Shown: positions 20,506 to 29,946 of the stretch, one piece after another
Layout of the letters: every line of letters begins with the position of its first letter
Position numbering within the stretch: position 1 is the stretch's first letter
Assembly (NCBI GenBank): GCA_002429615.1
Contig: DJAN01000296.1
Location: 1 to 46,904 of the forward strand
From: Lysobacteraceae bacterium UBA6001
GTDB taxonomy: Bacteria; Pseudomonadota; Gammaproteobacteria; Xanthomonadales; Xanthomonadaceae
DNA: 46,904 bases
Direction: 5' to 3'
Translations under genes and position numbers: made by a program
The notes under the pieces: generated by a model
Seen by the model: the letters and a program-made list of their open reading frames with translations, nothing else
What the model was told of the DNA's origin: nothing
Databases searched by the model: none

Positions 20506-22185
20506 ATGACCGAATCTTTTGCCGAACTGTTCGAAGCCAGCCAAGCCAACCTGGCCAAGCTGAAGCCGGGCGCCATCGTCACCGGTACCGTCGTGGAAGT
20601 CCGCGGCGACGTGGTGGTGATCAACGCCGGCCTGAAGTCCGAAGGCATTGTGCCGATCGAGCAGTTCCGTAACGACGCTGGCGAGATCGATGTGGGCGTG
20701 GGCGACCAGGTCAAGGTCGCGCTGGATTCCATCGAAAACGGCTTCGGCGAAACCGTCCTGTCGCGCGAGAAGGCCAAGCGCGCGATGGTGTGGGACGAGC
20801 TGGAAGAAGCGTTGGAGAAGAACGAGACCATCACCGGCCGCATCAGCGGCAAGGTCAAGGGTGGTTTCACCGTGGACATCAAGGATGTCCGCGCGTTCCT
20901 GCCTGGTTCGCTGGTGGATGTGCGCCCGGTGCGCGACCCGGCCTACCTGGAAGGCAAGGAGCTGGAGTTCAAGCTCATCAAGCTGGACCGCAAGCGCAAC
21001 AACGTCGTGGTGTCGCGCCGCGCTGTCGTCGAGAGCGAGCACTCGGAAGAGCGCGAGCAGCTGATGGACAAGCTGCAGGAAGGCGCCATCCTGAAGGGTG
21101 TCGTCAAGAACCTGACCGACTACGGCGCGTTCGTGGACCTGGGTGGCATCGACGGCCTGCTGCACATCACCGACATGGCGTGGAAGCGCGTGCGTCATCC
21201 GTCCGAAGTCGTCAACGTCGGCGACGAGCTGGACGTGCGCGTGCTGAAGTTCGACCGTGAGCGCAACCGTGTCTCGCTGGGCCTGAAGCAGCTGGGCGAG
21301 GATCCGTGGGACAACATCGCCCGTCGTTACCCGGCCAACAGCCGCGTCTACGGCAAGGTCTCCAACGTCACCGATTACGGCGCGTTCGTCGAGATCGAGC
21401 CGGGCGTCGAAGGCCTGGTGCACGTGTCCGAGATGGACTGGACCAACAAGAACGTCAACCCGTCCAAGGTCGTGCAGGTCGGTGACGAAGTCGAAGTGAT
21501 GGTCCTGGACGTCGACGAAGAGCGTCGCCGCATCTCGCTGGGCATGAAGCAGGTTGCCGCCAATCCGTGGGAGACCTTCGCGGCCATCCACAAGAAGGGC
21601 GACAAGGTGTCGGGCCAGATCAAGTCGATCACCGACTTCGGCATCTTCATCGGCCTGGACGGCGGCATCGACGGCCTGGTTCACCTGTCCGACATCAGCT
21701 GGAACACCACCGGCGAAGACGTCGTTCGCAACTTCAAGAAGGGCGACACCCTGGACGCCGTTGTCCTGGCCGTGGACCCGGAGCGCGAGCGCATCAGCCT
21801 GGGCGTCAAGCAGCTGGAGCAGGATCCGTTCGGCCAGTACATGGCTTCGCATCCGAAGGGCTCGAAGGTCGAAGGCACGGTGAAGGAAGTGGACGCCAAG
21901 GGCGCCACCATCGAACTGGCCGACGGCATCGAAGGCTACGTCTCGGCGCGCGATATCGCCAACGAGCGCGTGGACGACGCCACCCAGCACCTGAAGGTCG
22001 GCGACAAGGTCGAAGCCAAGTTCGTGGGCATGGACCGCAAGGGCCGTACCCTGCAGCTGTCGATCAAGGCCAAGGACGATGCCGAAATGCGCGAAGTGCT
22101 GGAGGAATACCAGTCCGCGTCGGGCGGCACCACCCAGCTGGGCGCGCTGCTGCGTGCACAGCTGAACGGCAACAAGTCCGAGTAA
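20506..22185 (+). CDS. rpsA: 30S ribosomal protein S1
   Basis: The 559-residue protein contains six S1 OB-fold domains beginning near residues 20, 105, 190, 277, 364 and 451. Typical repeats are [38 protein letters not shown] and [18 protein letters not shown]. It binds mRNA on the small subunit and promotes initiation on transcripts with weak or structured leaders, which suits a genome with several short-leader promoters. Length is that of the E. coli protein (557). It is followed by a 13-bp GC hairpin and ihfB. Confidence 0.98.
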   Translation: MTESFAELFEASQANLAKLKPGAIVTGTVVEVRGDVVVINAGLKSEGIVPIEQFRNDAGEIDVGVGDQVKVALDSIENGFGETVLSREKAKRAMVWDELEEALEKNETITGRISGKVKGGFTVDIKDVRAFLPGSLVDVRPVRDPAYLEGKELEFKLIKLDRKRNNVVVSRRAVVESEHSEEREQLMDKLQEGAILKGVVKNLTDYGAFVDLGGIDGLLHITDMAWKRVRHPSEVVNVGDELDVRVLKFDRERNRVSLGLKQLGEDPWDNIARRYPANSRVYGKVSNVTDYGAFVEIEPGVEGLVHVSEMDWTNKNVNPSKVVQVGDEVEVMVLDVDEERRRISLGMKQVAANPWETFAAIHKKGDKVSGQIKSITDFGIFIGLDGGIDGLVHLSDISWNTTGEDVVRNFKKGDTLDAVVLAVDPERERISLGVKQLEQDPFGQYMASHPKGSKVEGTVKEVDAKGATIELADGIEGYVSARDIANERVDDATQHLKVGDKVEAKFVGMDRKGRTLQLSIKAKDDAEMREVLEEYQSASGGTTQLGALLRAQLNGNKSE

Positions 22186-22218
22186 TTGGTTGCAGGGGCG
22201 AAAGCCCTGTGTGAAAAA

Positions 22219-22250
22219 CGATCGGCCCGGGCCTCGTGCCCGGGCCGATC
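22219..22250 (+). terminator. Strong hairpin between rpsA and ihfB
   Basis: A perfect 13-base stem, GATCGGCCCGGGC/GCCCGGGCCGATC, has a five-base loop. No T run follows on the + strand; five T would follow on the minus strand, where no gene ends. It may partly terminate or stabilise the rpsA message, or act as a processing site, and ihfB begins 33 bases later. Confidence 0.5.
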
Positions 22251-22283
22251 ACATGATGCGATCCCGTCCCCGCGCAGCTGCCC

Positions 22284-22595
22284 ATGACCAAGTCGGAACT
22301 GATCGAAATCCTGGCGCGTCGTCAGGCCCACCTGAAAGCAGATGACGTCGACCTCGCGGTCAAGTCGTTGCTGGAAATGATGGGCGAGTCCCTGTCGCAG
22401 GGTGACCGCATCGAGATCCGGGGCTTCGGTAGTTTCTCGCTGCACTATCGACCGCCGCGCCTGGGCCGCAATCCCAAGACCGGCGAATCGGTCGCGCTGC
22501 CGGGCAAGCATGTGCCGCACTTCAAGCCGGGCAAGGAACTGCGCGAGCGCGTGAGTTCGGTGGCACCGGTCGACATGGCCGATACGGCCGAGTGA
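22284..22595 (+). CDS. ihfB: Integration host factor beta subunit
   Basis: This 103-residue HU/IHF-family DNA-bending protein starts [10 protein letters not shown]. The DNA-binding beta arm contains [10 protein letters not shown] with the intercalating Pro64, and the body motif [15 protein letters not shown] is typical of the beta subunit. It pairs with IhfA (not in this window) to bend DNA in nucleoid organisation, transcription and recombination. The rpsA-ihfB order is conserved in gammaproteobacteria. The C-terminus carries about ten extra residues compared with E. coli. Confidence 0.97.
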   Translation: MTKSELIEILARRQAHLKADDVDLAVKSLLEMMGESLSQGDRIEIRGFGSFSLHYRPPRLGRNPKTGESVALPGKHVPHFKPGKELRERVSSVAPVDMADTAE

Positions 22596-22631
22596 CGGTT
22601 AAGCTAGGCGCACCCTGACAGGAGTCGCGCC

Positions 22632-22925
22632 ATGAAAGTCTTCCAGTTGTTGTTGATGCTGGCCTTCCTGCTGGTCGGCCTGATCATTGGTGCGCTCAAC
22701 TCGCAGCCCATCCTGATCGACTTCGCCTTCTCCAGCATTGCCACGACCTCCGGCGTGGCCATCATCGTGTCCCTGCTTGCGGGCGTGCTGATCGGTGGCG
22801 TCCTGGTGCTGGCGGTGATGGTGCTCCCCCTTTATTCAAAACTGCGGCTGGCCAACAAGCAGGCCGCGGCAGCGCGTGCCGCGACCCCGACGGTGGTCGA
22901 GCCGCGCCCTATCGATGGAATTTGA
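22632..22925 (+). CDS. lapA: LapA-domain inner-membrane protein
   Basis: This 97-residue DUF1049/LapA protein has two TM segments (about 3-22 and 41-67) and a short cytosolic tail with LRLANKQAAAARAA. LapA works with LapB at the inner membrane in control of lipopolysaccharide assembly and LpxC turnover. GACAGGAG lies before the ATG. It sits between ihfB and lapB, six bases before the latter, matching the conserved order lapA-lapB. Confidence 0.92.
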   Translation: MKVFQLLLMLAFLLVGLIIGALNSQPILIDFAFSSIATTSGVAIIVSLLAGVLIGGVLVLAVMVLPLYSKLRLANKQAAAARAATPTVVEPRPIDGI

Positions 22926-22931
22926 CCGACG

Positions 22932-24110
22932 ATGGACTTTCTGACCGAGTGGTTCTGGTTCTTCCTGTTCCTGCCCCTGGCGGCGCTTGGCGGCTGGGTG
23001 ATCGGGCGGCGCGGCGGCCAACGCCATGGCGACACCCAGGTCAGCCGGCTGTCGAGTACCTACTTCCGCGGCCTGAACTACCTGCTCAACGAGCAGCCGG
23101 ACAAGGCGATCGAGCTGTTCCTGCACATCGCCGAACTGGACAAGGAAACCTTCGAGACCCAGGTCGCGCTTGGGCACCTGTTCCGCCGTCGCGGCGAGGT
23201 CGACCGCGCCATCCGCCTGCACCAGGGGCTGGTGCAGCGCAGTGACCTGACCGACCAGCAGCGGGTGCAGGCGCTGCTGGCGCTGGGCGAGGACTACATG
23301 AAGTCCGGCCTGCTGGATCGCGCCGAGACGGTGTTCAGTGAGCTGGCGCAGATCGACCAGCGTGCGCCGCAGGCGCTCAAGCACCTGATCGGCATCTACC
23401 AGGCCGAGCGGGATTGGGAAAAGGCGATCGACAACGCCACCCGCTACGAACAGGTCACCGGCGAGCCGATGGGCAAGCTGATTTCCCAGTTCGAATGCGA
23501 GCTGGCCGACCGCTACCGTGGCGCCGGCAAGCCGGACCTGGCCCTGGAAGCGGTCGCGCGTGCCTACCAGGCCGATGCGACCTCCGTGCGCGCCGGCATC
23601 CTGGAAGGCCGCATCGAGGTGGACCGCGGCAATGACGAGGCCGCCGTGCGCGCCTGGGAACGCGCCGCGCGCCACGACCCGGATTACCTGCCGGAAATCA
23701 TTCCGGCCCTGCTGGCCGCCTACCGCCGGGTCGGCGACATCGCCGGTGCGCGCAATTTCCTTTCGGAGATGACCGAGCACTACCGCGGCATCGCGCCGGT
23801 GCTCGCGTTGACCCAGCTGATGGAAGCGCAGGATGGTCCGGGGCCGGCCCGCACCTACCTGGGGCGCCAGCTCAAGGACCGTCCGTCGGTGCGTGGCGAG
23901 GCGGCGCTGATCGACCTGACGCTGGCCGAAGGCAGCGATCCGCAGTCCACCCTGCATGACCTCAAGCACATCACCGACCAGCTGCTGGTGCGCAATCCCA
24001 GCTACCGCTGCACGCGATGCGGGTTCGGGGCCAAGACCCACCACTGGCAATGCCCGAGCTGCAAGGAGTGGGGCACGGTCAAACCGTTGCTGAATTACGC
24101 CGTGGTCTGA
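22932..24110 (+). CDS. lapB: LPS assembly protein B (heat-shock TPR protein)
   Basis: The 392-residue protein has one N-terminal TM (about 4-20), an array of TPR repeats (about 45-350, for example YFRGLNYLLNEQPDKAIELF) and a C-terminal rubredoxin-like zinc knuckle with Cys360, Cys363, Cys374 and Cys377. LapB links LPS synthesis and export and promotes FtsH-dependent degradation of LpxC in E. coli; the knuckle is essential there. It is coupled to lapA and followed by polysaccharide genes, so this segment of the chromosome is devoted to the outer membrane surface. Confidence 0.95.
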   Translation: MDFLTEWFWFFLFLPLAALGGWVIGRRGGQRHGDTQVSRLSSTYFRGLNYLLNEQPDKAIELFLHIAELDKETFETQVALGHLFRRRGEVDRAIRLHQGLVQRSDLTDQQRVQALLALGEDYMKSGLLDRAETVFSELAQIDQRAPQALKHLIGIYQAERDWEKAIDNATRYEQVTGEPMGKLISQFECELADRYRGAGKPDLALEAVARAYQADATSVRAGILEGRIEVDRGNDEAAVRAWERAARHDPDYLPEIIPALLAAYRRVGDIAGARNFLSEMTEHYRGIAPVLALTQLMEAQDGPGPARTYLGRQLKDRPSVRGEAALIDLTLAEGSDPQSTLHDLKHITDQLLVRNPSYRCTRCGFGAKTHHWQCPSCKEWGTVKPLLNYAVV

Positions 24111-24204
24111 CATGGCGGCGGTCGACGGCTGCGTTACCGTGCCGGGAATGGGGTAGCCGTGGCGCCAAGCGCGTCACGCAAGGGCATGGACGGAAGAGGG
24201 AACC

Positions 24205-25173
24205 ATGATTGACCTGTGGGCCGGTTGCGCCATTGCGTGCGCGTTGTCGGCGCTCGGCACCTGGGCCGCGCGCGGCTACGCGCTGCGTCGGCAACTGCTT
24301 GATCAGCCGGGTGAGCGTCGCAGCCATCAGGTGGCGACCCCGCGCGGTGGCGGCATGGCCATCGCCGGCGTGCTGCTCCTGATCGCGCCCTGGGCGATGT
24401 GGGCATGGCCTGCGCAGGGCATCGAGATCGCGATGGCGGCCGCCGGCCTGATGCTGGTCGCCGGCATAGGCTGGTGGGATGACCATTGCCCATTGCCGGC
24501 GCGCTGGCGGCTGCTGGTGCACCTGCTGGCGGCGATGGGTTGGGGATGGGCGGTGTGGCAGCTGAGCGGACAGGCCTGGCTCGGCGTGCTGGGCGCGTTG
24601 TTCGCCGTCGGCCTGATCAACGTCTGGAACTTCATGGACGGCATCAACGGCCTGGCAGTGACCCAGGCCGCCCTGGCGGCACTGGCCTATGCGCTGGTGT
24701 TGCCGGCCCCGCTGTCGGGGTTGGGGTGGGTGCTGGCGGCAGCCTGCCTGGGTTTCCTGCCGTTCAACTTCCCGCGTGCGCGCATCTTTCTTGGTGATGG
24801 TGGCAGTGGCGGGCTGGGTTTCGCGCTGGCGGTGCTGTTCGGGCTCGGTCTGGTCGCCGGCCTCAGCCCGTGGTCGCTGTGGTTGCCGCTGGGTACCTTC
24901 CTTGTAGACGCAGGCTTCACGTTGACTGCCCGCATGCTCTCCGGCCAGCGTTGGTGGGAGCCGCACGCACAGCACGTCTACCAGCGGCTGGCGCGGCGCT
25001 TCGGCCATACCCGGGTCACTCTCGGGTACGCGGTTTTCAGCGGTATCGCGATTGCCTTATTCTTCTGTCTGCAAGAACTGCAGCCGAGGTGGGAGGCTGC
25101 TGGATCGATCGTCTGGCTGGTTCTGGCATCGACGTTCTGGCTCCTCCTGCGCAAGGGATTGCGCGATAACTGA
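24205..25173 (+). CDS. Polyprenyl-phosphate glycosyl-1-phosphate transferase, WecA/WbpL-like
   Basis: This 322-residue multi-TM enzyme of the MraY/WecA family transfers a sugar-1-phosphate from a nucleotide sugar to undecaprenyl phosphate, starting a surface glycan. Motifs seen are the Mg-binding Asp92-Asp93 (WWDDHCPLPARWR), NFMDGINGL, FLGDGGSGGLGF and the cytosolic HAQHVYQRLARRFGH, which is typical of WbpL/WecA rather than MraY. GAAGAGGGAACC precedes the ATG. It overlaps the next gene by one base (TGATG), coupling it to a nucleotide-sugar dehydratase, which probably supplies its substrate (UDP-QuiNAc- or FucNAc-type; inference). Confidence 0.92.
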   Translation: MIDLWAGCAIACALSALGTWAARGYALRRQLLDQPGERRSHQVATPRGGGMAIAGVLLLIAPWAMWAWPAQGIEIAMAAAGLMLVAGIGWWDDHCPLPARWRLLVHLLAAMGWGWAVWQLSGQAWLGVLGALFAVGLINVWNFMDGINGLAVTQAALAALAYALVLPAPLSGLGWVLAAACLGFLPFNFPRARIFLGDGGSGGLGFALAVLFGLGLVAGLSPWSLWLPLGTFLVDAGFTLTARMLSGQRWWEPHAQHVYQRLARRFGHTRVTLGYAVFSGIAIALFFCLQELQPRWEAAGSIVWLVLASTFWLLLRKGLRDN

Positions 25174-27092
25174 TGGATCGATACATGACCTCTTGGCGTG
25201 ACCGTTTCACCCGATCCATGCCCAAAGTGGCGGTCGTCTTCCACGACCTGCTGATGGTGTGGATCTGCTGGCAGCTGCTGCATGCGGGCCGATATTCCAT
25301 GTTGCGCGACTCGCCCGAGCTGCCGATGTGGGACTGGCGCACCGCCATCGTCCTGCTGGCACAGGGCATCGTGTTCTGGCGCGTCGGCCTGTATCGCGGA
25401 CTGTGGCGCTTCGCCAGCGTTCCGGACCTCTGGAACATCTTCAAGGCCAGCTTCCTGGGCATGGTGGCGATCGTCCTGGCATTGGCCGTGGACCGCTTCC
25501 AGGGCGTGCCGATGTCGGTGCTGGTGGTGTACCCGTTCGCGCTGTCGGCGCTGCTGGGCACGCCGCGCCTGCTGTATCGCGCCTGGCGCGACTACCAGAT
25601 CGCGCACTCGGCCGACGTCAACCAGCGCGTGCTAATCCTGGGCGCCGGCCGCGCCGCCGAGGCGCTGGTGCGCGACCTGCGCCGTACCGGCGCGTTCCTG
25701 CCGGTCGGTTTCCTCGACGATGCGAGCCAGCTGCACGGCGCCAAGATCCAGGGCCTGCCGGTGCTCGGTTCGATCGCCAATGCGCCGTCGATCGCGCGCG
25801 AGACCGCGGCCAAGCTGATCATCATCGCCATCCCCTCGCTGGATGCGCCCGGCCTGCAGCGCGTGGTGGCGATCTGCGAAAGCACCGGCCTGCCGTTCCG
25901 CATGGTGCCCAAGCTCACCAACGTGCTGGAAGGGCGCTCGCTGCCGGGCGAACTGCGCGAAGTGGCGATCGAGGACCTGCTCAACCGCAAGCCGGTGGTG
26001 CCGGACTGGAAGCTGGTGCGCAGCTGGCTCACCGGCAAGACCGTGCTGGTCACCGGTGCCGGTGGTTCCATCGGCTCGGAAGTCTGCCGCCAGGTCTCGC
26101 GTCATGGCGCGCGGCGCATCGTGCTGCTGGAAGTCGACGAGCTGGCCCTGCTGACCATCGACTCGGACCTGCGCCGCCTGTTCCCCGACGTGGAGGTGCT
26201 GCGCGTGCTGGGTGACTGCGGCGATCCGGCGGTGATGCGTTACGCGCTGGAGAGCGCCACGCCCGACGCCGTGTTCCATGCCGCCGCCTACAAGCAGGTG
26301 CCGCTGCTGGAAGGCCAGCTGCGCGAGGCCGTGCGCAACAACGTGCTGGCGACCCACAACGTGGCCACCAGCTGCGTGCAGGCCGGCGTGAGCACCTTCC
26401 TCTTCATCTCCACCGACAAGGCGGTCGAGCCGGTCAACGTGCTCGGCGCCACCAAGCGCTACGCGGAGATGGTCTGCCAGAGCCTGGATGCGCGCAACGC
26501 GACCACCCGCTTCGTCACCGTGCGTTTCGGCAACGTGCTGGATTCGGCCGGCAGCGTGGTGCCGCTGTTCCGCGAGCAGATCCGCCAGGGTGGCCCGGTC
26601 ACGGTGACGCACCCGGACGTGACCCGCTATTTCATGACCATCCCCGAAGCCTGCCAGCTGATCGTGCAGGCGGCCGCTTCGGCCTCGCATGGCGCCATCT
26701 ACACGCTGGACATGGGCGAGCCGGTGCCGATCCGCCTGCTGGCCGAACAGATGGTGCGCCTGGCCGGCAAGCAGCCGGGGCAGGAGATCGCGATCGTCTA
26801 TACCGGCCTGCGTCCGGGCGAGAAGCTGCACGAGACGCTGTTCTACGCCGACGAGAATTACCGGCCGACCCTGCATCCGAAGATCCTGGAGGCCGATGCG
26901 CGGCAGTTCCCGCAGGACCAGGTGCTGCAGCACGTGGCCCGGCTGCGCGAGGCCGTGGACCGGTACGATATGGACGCCATGGAGGCGATCCTCGGCAATT
27001 TCATGCCCGACTTCTCGGCGGCGCGCAACATGGCAGGCGAGCGCTCCGCCACCGTAGTTCCTTTCCCCGCACGCGAGGTCAGAAGAATTTGA
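25173..27092 (+). CDS. Nucleoside-diphosphate-sugar 4,6-dehydratase, WbpM/CapD-like
   Basis: The 639-residue protein has about four TM segments in its first 140 residues, a degenerate first Rossmann region (LGAGRAAEALVRDLRR, Gly157 onward) and the catalytic SDR domain from residue 290 with GAGGSIG (295-301). The active-site stretch STDKAVEPVNVLGATKR (from Ser413) is the hallmark of the long dehydratases acting on UDP-GlcNAc, in which Lys replaces the usual Tyr-x3-Lys arrangement. The product feeds O-antigen or capsule synthesis. It overlaps the transferase upstream and galU downstream by single bases, so the three genes are translationally coupled. Confidence 0.94.
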   Translation: MDRYMTSWRDRFTRSMPKVAVVFHDLLMVWICWQLLHAGRYSMLRDSPELPMWDWRTAIVLLAQGIVFWRVGLYRGLWRFASVPDLWNIFKASFLGMVAIVLALAVDRFQGVPMSVLVVYPFALSALLGTPRLLYRAWRDYQIAHSADVNQRVLILGAGRAAEALVRDLRRTGAFLPVGFLDDASQLHGAKIQGLPVLGSIANAPSIARETAAKLIIIAIPSLDAPGLQRVVAICESTGLPFRMVPKLTNVLEGRSLPGELREVAIEDLLNRKPVVPDWKLVRSWLTGKTVLVTGAGGSIGSEVCRQVSRHGARRIVLLEVDELALLTIDSDLRRLFPDVEVLRVLGDCGDPAVMRYALESATPDAVFHAAAYKQVPLLEGQLREAVRNNVLATHNVATSCVQAGVSTFLFISTDKAVEPVNVLGATKRYAEMVCQSLDARNATTRFVTVRFGNVLDSAGSVVPLFREQIRQGGPVTVTHPDVTRYFMTIPEACQLIVQAAASASHGAIYTLDMGEPVPIRLLAEQMVRLAGKQPGQEIAIVYTGLRPGEKLHETLFYADENYRPTLHPKILEADARQFPQDQVLQHVARLREAVDRYDMDAMEAILGNFMPDFSAARNMAGERSATVVPFPAREVRRI

Positions 27093-27979
27093 TGAACAGG
27101 CGCATCCGCAAGGCCGTATTCCCGGTGGCTGGTCTAGGCACCCGGTTCCTGCCGGCGACCAAGACGGTTCCCAAGGAAATGCTGCCGATCATCGATCGGC
27201 CGCTGATCCAGTACGCGGTCGACGAGGCCATCGAAGCGGGTTGCGACACCCTGATCTTCGTCACCAACCGCTACAAGCATGCGGTGGCGGACTATTTCGA
27301 CAAGGCCTACGAGCTGGAACAGAAGCTCGAGCGCGCCGGCAAGAACGAGCAGCTGGAGCTGGTGCGCCACGTGTTGCCGAAGGGCGTGCGTGCGGTGTTC
27401 GTCACCCAGACCGAGGCGCTGGGCCTGGGCCATGCGGTGCTGTGCGCCAAGCCGATCGTCGGCGACGAGCCGTTCGCCGTGCTGCTGCCCGACGACCTGA
27501 TGTGGAACCGCGGCCCGGGCGCGCTCAAGCAGATGGCTGATGTCGCCGAACAGACCGGCGGCAGCGTGATCGCCGTGGAAGACGTGCCGCACGAGAAGAC
27601 CGCCAGCTACGGCATCGTGGCGACCGATGCGTTCGATGGCAGCCGCGGCCGCATCAACGCCATCGTCGAGAAGCCGAAGCCGGAAGTCGCGCCGAGCAAC
27701 CTGGCCGTCGTCGGCCGTTACGTGCTCAGCTCGCGCATCTTCGACCTGCTGGAGAACGTCAAGCCGGGCGCCGGTGGCGAGATCCAGCTGACCGACGCGA
27801 TCGCCGAACTGCTCAAGACCGAGCGCGTCGACGCCTATCGTTTCCAGGGCCGCCGTTTCGACTGCGGTGGTCACCTGGGACTGATCGAAGCGACGATCCA
27901 CTTCGCGCTGGAACATGAAAAGCTGCGTGGCCCGGCGCGTGACGCGCTGCGTGCCGCGCTGGAGGGTGCGGCCGCCTGA
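27092..27979 (+). CDS. galU: UTP-glucose-1-phosphate uridylyltransferase
   Basis: This 295-residue enzyme makes UDP-glucose from UTP and glucose-1-phosphate. The nucleotide-binding signature PVAGLGTRFLPATK (from Pro11) and the Lys of VPKEMLPIIDRP are present, as are VEKPKPEVAPSNLAVVGRY and FDCGGHLGLIEA. ATG 27092 is chosen over a TTG three bases upstream because it forms the TGATG junction with the preceding stop. It supplies UDP-glucose for LPS core, exopolysaccharide and related glycans, and ends the three-gene polysaccharide operon before a strong hairpin. Confidence 0.96.
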   Translation: MNRRIRKAVFPVAGLGTRFLPATKTVPKEMLPIIDRPLIQYAVDEAIEAGCDTLIFVTNRYKHAVADYFDKAYELEQKLERAGKNEQLELVRHVLPKGVRAVFVTQTEALGLGHAVLCAKPIVGDEPFAVLLPDDLMWNRGPGALKQMADVAEQTGGSVIAVEDVPHEKTASYGIVATDAFDGSRGRINAIVEKPKPEVAPSNLAVVGRYVLSSRIFDLLENVKPGAGGEIQLTDAIAELLKTERVDAYRFQGRRFDCGGHLGLIEATIHFALEHEKLRGPARDALRAALEGAAA

Positions 27980-28003
27980 CCGCGGCCACCCCGGGTCCTG
28001 CCA

Positions 28004-28037
28004 GGAAGGCGGCGCGCGAGCGCCGCCTTCCGCGTTT
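28004..28037 (+). terminator. Terminator after galU
   Basis: A 12-base perfect stem, GGAAGGCGGCGC/GCGCCGCCTTCC, has a GCGA tetraloop and is followed by GCGTTT. The T run is short, but the stem is very strong and lies 25 bases past the galU stop, so it probably ends the polysaccharide operon. Confidence 0.7.
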
Positions 28038-28089
28038 CCGCCGATGGCATGGATGTGCGCAATCGGGCGGCGGGCGGGCGAGGGCAGGC

Positions 28090-28104
28090 TAGAATCCGGG
28101 CATG
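28090..28104 (+). promoter_or_regulatory. Extended -10 giving a probable leaderless start
   Basis: TAGAAT (28090-28095) ends six bases before the ATG of the antiporter gene. Transcription would then begin at or next to the start codon, giving a leaderless message. No clear -35 element is seen at 17-18 bases. Confidence 0.4.
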
Positions 28105-29946
28105 AGTGCTCCCGCCGATACCCACCAGCTGGTCAATGTCGTCGCGCTGCTAGGCGCGGCGGTCGTGGTCATTCCGATCTTCCGCAAGCTCGGCCTGGGC
28201 TCGGTGCTCGGCTACCTGGCGGCGGGTCTGGCCATCGGCCCGTTCGGGCTGGGCTGGTTCGACGACCCGCAGTCCATCCTGCACGTCGCCGAACTGGGCG
28301 TGGTGATGTTCCTGTTCGTCATCGGCCTGGAAATGCGGCCCTCGCACCTGTGGAGCCTGCGCCACGAGATTTTCGGGCTGGGCACGCTGCAGATCGCGGT
28401 CTGCGCCGCTGGCCTCACCTTGCTGGGAATGTACGTGCTCGGCCTGCGCGCGCCGGTGGCATTCATCGGTGCGGCCGGCTTCGTGCTGACCTCGACCGCG
28501 GTGGTCATGCAGCTGTTGTCCGAGCGCGGTGATCTGACCTTGCCCGCGGGGCAGAAGATCGTCTCGATCCTGTTGTTCGAGGACCTGCTGATCGTGCCGC
28601 TGCTGGCGATCGTGGCGCTGATGGCGCCGGCCGGCATGGAGGTCGCCCCGGCCGAACGCTGGAAGGCGATCGCCATCGGCGCCGGCTGCATCGTCGGCCT
28701 GCTCGCGGCGGGGCGCTGGCTGCTCAATCCGCTGTTCCGCATCCTGGCCCAGGCCGGTGCGCGCGAGGTGATGACCGCCGCCGCGCTGCTGGTGGTGCTG
28801 GGCGCGGCGCTGATGATGCAGTTGGGTGGCCTGTCGATGGCGATGGGGGCGTTCCTGGCCGGCGTGCTGTTGTCCGAATCCACCTTCCGCCACCAGATCG
28901 AGGCGGATATCGAACCGTTCCGCGGCATCTTGCTCGGCCTGTTCTTCCTCGGCGTGGGCATGGCGCTGGATGTGTCGGTAGTGCTGCAGGACTGGCGCTT
29001 CATCGCGCTGGGCGTGCTCACGCTGATGCTGGGCAAGGCGGCCTGCATTTACGCGGTGGCGCGCGTGACCGGCAGCGATCACCGCCAGGCGCTGGATCGC
29101 GGCGTGCTGATGGCGCAGGGCGGCGAGTTCGCCTTCGTGCTGTTCGGTGCCGCCGCCGCCGCCGGCGTGATCGAAGCGCGGGTCAATGCCAGCCTCACCG
29201 CCATCGTGGTGTTGTCGATGGCGCTGACGCCGTTGTTCGTGCTGCTGCAGCATCGCCTGACTCCGCCGGCCAAGCCCTCGCTGGAAGGGGTGGAGACGGC
29301 CGAAGGACAGAATGCCAGCGTGCTGGTGATCGGCTTCGGCCGTTTCGGCCAGGTCGCCAGCCAGTCGCTGCTGGCCCGCGATGTGGACGTGACCATCATC
29401 GACAACGACATCGACATGATCCGCAGCGCCGAGGAGTTCGGCTTCAAGATCTATTACGGTGACGGTACCCGCCTGGACGTGCTGCGCGCTTCCGGCGCCG
29501 GCACCGCGCGCGCCATCGCGGTGTGCACCGATCGCAAGGAAGCCACCGACCGCATCGTTGAGCTGGTACGCGATGAATTCCCGCAGGCGCGCCTGCTGGT
29601 GCGCTCCTACGACCGTGAGCATTCGCTGGGGTTAATCCACGCCGGCGTCGACTTCCAGATCCGCGAGACCTTCGAGTCCGCCGTGCAGTTCGGCAGTGCC
29701 GCGCTGATCGAGCTGGGCGTGGACGAAGACGAGGCGGCGGTGATCGCCGAGCAGATCCGCAAGCGCGACGCCGAGCGCTTCGAGCTGGAGATCGCGGGTG
29801 GCAACCTGATGGCTGGCGCGAAGATGGTGTTCGGCAACCAGCCCGGCGTGCCGAAGCCCACGCCTTTCACGCCGCCGAAGCGGCGCAGCCGCACGCTCAA
29901 CCCCGAGGAAGTGCCGGCCGATACCGTCGACGGCGACGCCGGCTGA
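28102..29946 (+). CDS. Kef-type CPA2 monovalent cation:proton antiporter
   Basis: The 614-residue protein has about 12-13 TM segments (residues 10-385), with the CPA2 motif VLTSTAVVMQLL and later LLSESTFRHQIEADIEPFRG, typical of KefB/KefC/RosB. A cytosolic RCK/TrkA-N domain follows, with GFGRFG (411-416) and the acidic partner IIDND. A polar C-terminal tail follows. Such proteins exchange K+ or Na+ for protons, often in response to electrophiles via glutathione. No KefF/KefG ancillary gene is adjacent, so ligand control is uncertain. Its stop codon abuts the convergent DUF1244 stop with no base between. Confidence 0.92.
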   Translation: MSAPADTHQLVNVVALLGAAVVVIPIFRKLGLGSVLGYLAAGLAIGPFGLGWFDDPQSILHVAELGVVMFLFVIGLEMRPSHLWSLRHEIFGLGTLQIAVCAAGLTLLGMYVLGLRAPVAFIGAAGFVLTSTAVVMQLLSERGDLTLPAGQKIVSILLFEDLLIVPLLAIVALMAPAGMEVAPAERWKAIAIGAGCIVGLLAAGRWLLNPLFRILAQAGAREVMTAAALLVVLGAALMMQLGGLSMAMGAFLAGVLLSESTFRHQIEADIEPFRGILLGLFFLGVGMALDVSVVLQDWRFIALGVLTLMLGKAACIYAVARVTGSDHRQALDRGVLMAQGGEFAFVLFGAAAAAGVIEARVNASLTAIVVLSMALTPLFVLLQHRLTPPAKPSLEGVETAEGQNASVLVIGFGRFGQVASQSLLARDVDVTIIDNDIDMIRSAEEFGFKIYYGDGTRLDVLRASGAGTARAIAVCTDRKEATDRIVELVRDEFPQARLLVRSYDREHSLGLIHAGVDFQIRETFESAVQFGSAALIELGVDEDEAAVIAEQIRKRDAERFELEIAGGNLMAGAKMVFGNQPGVPKPTPFTPPKRRSRTLNPEEVPADTVDGDAG

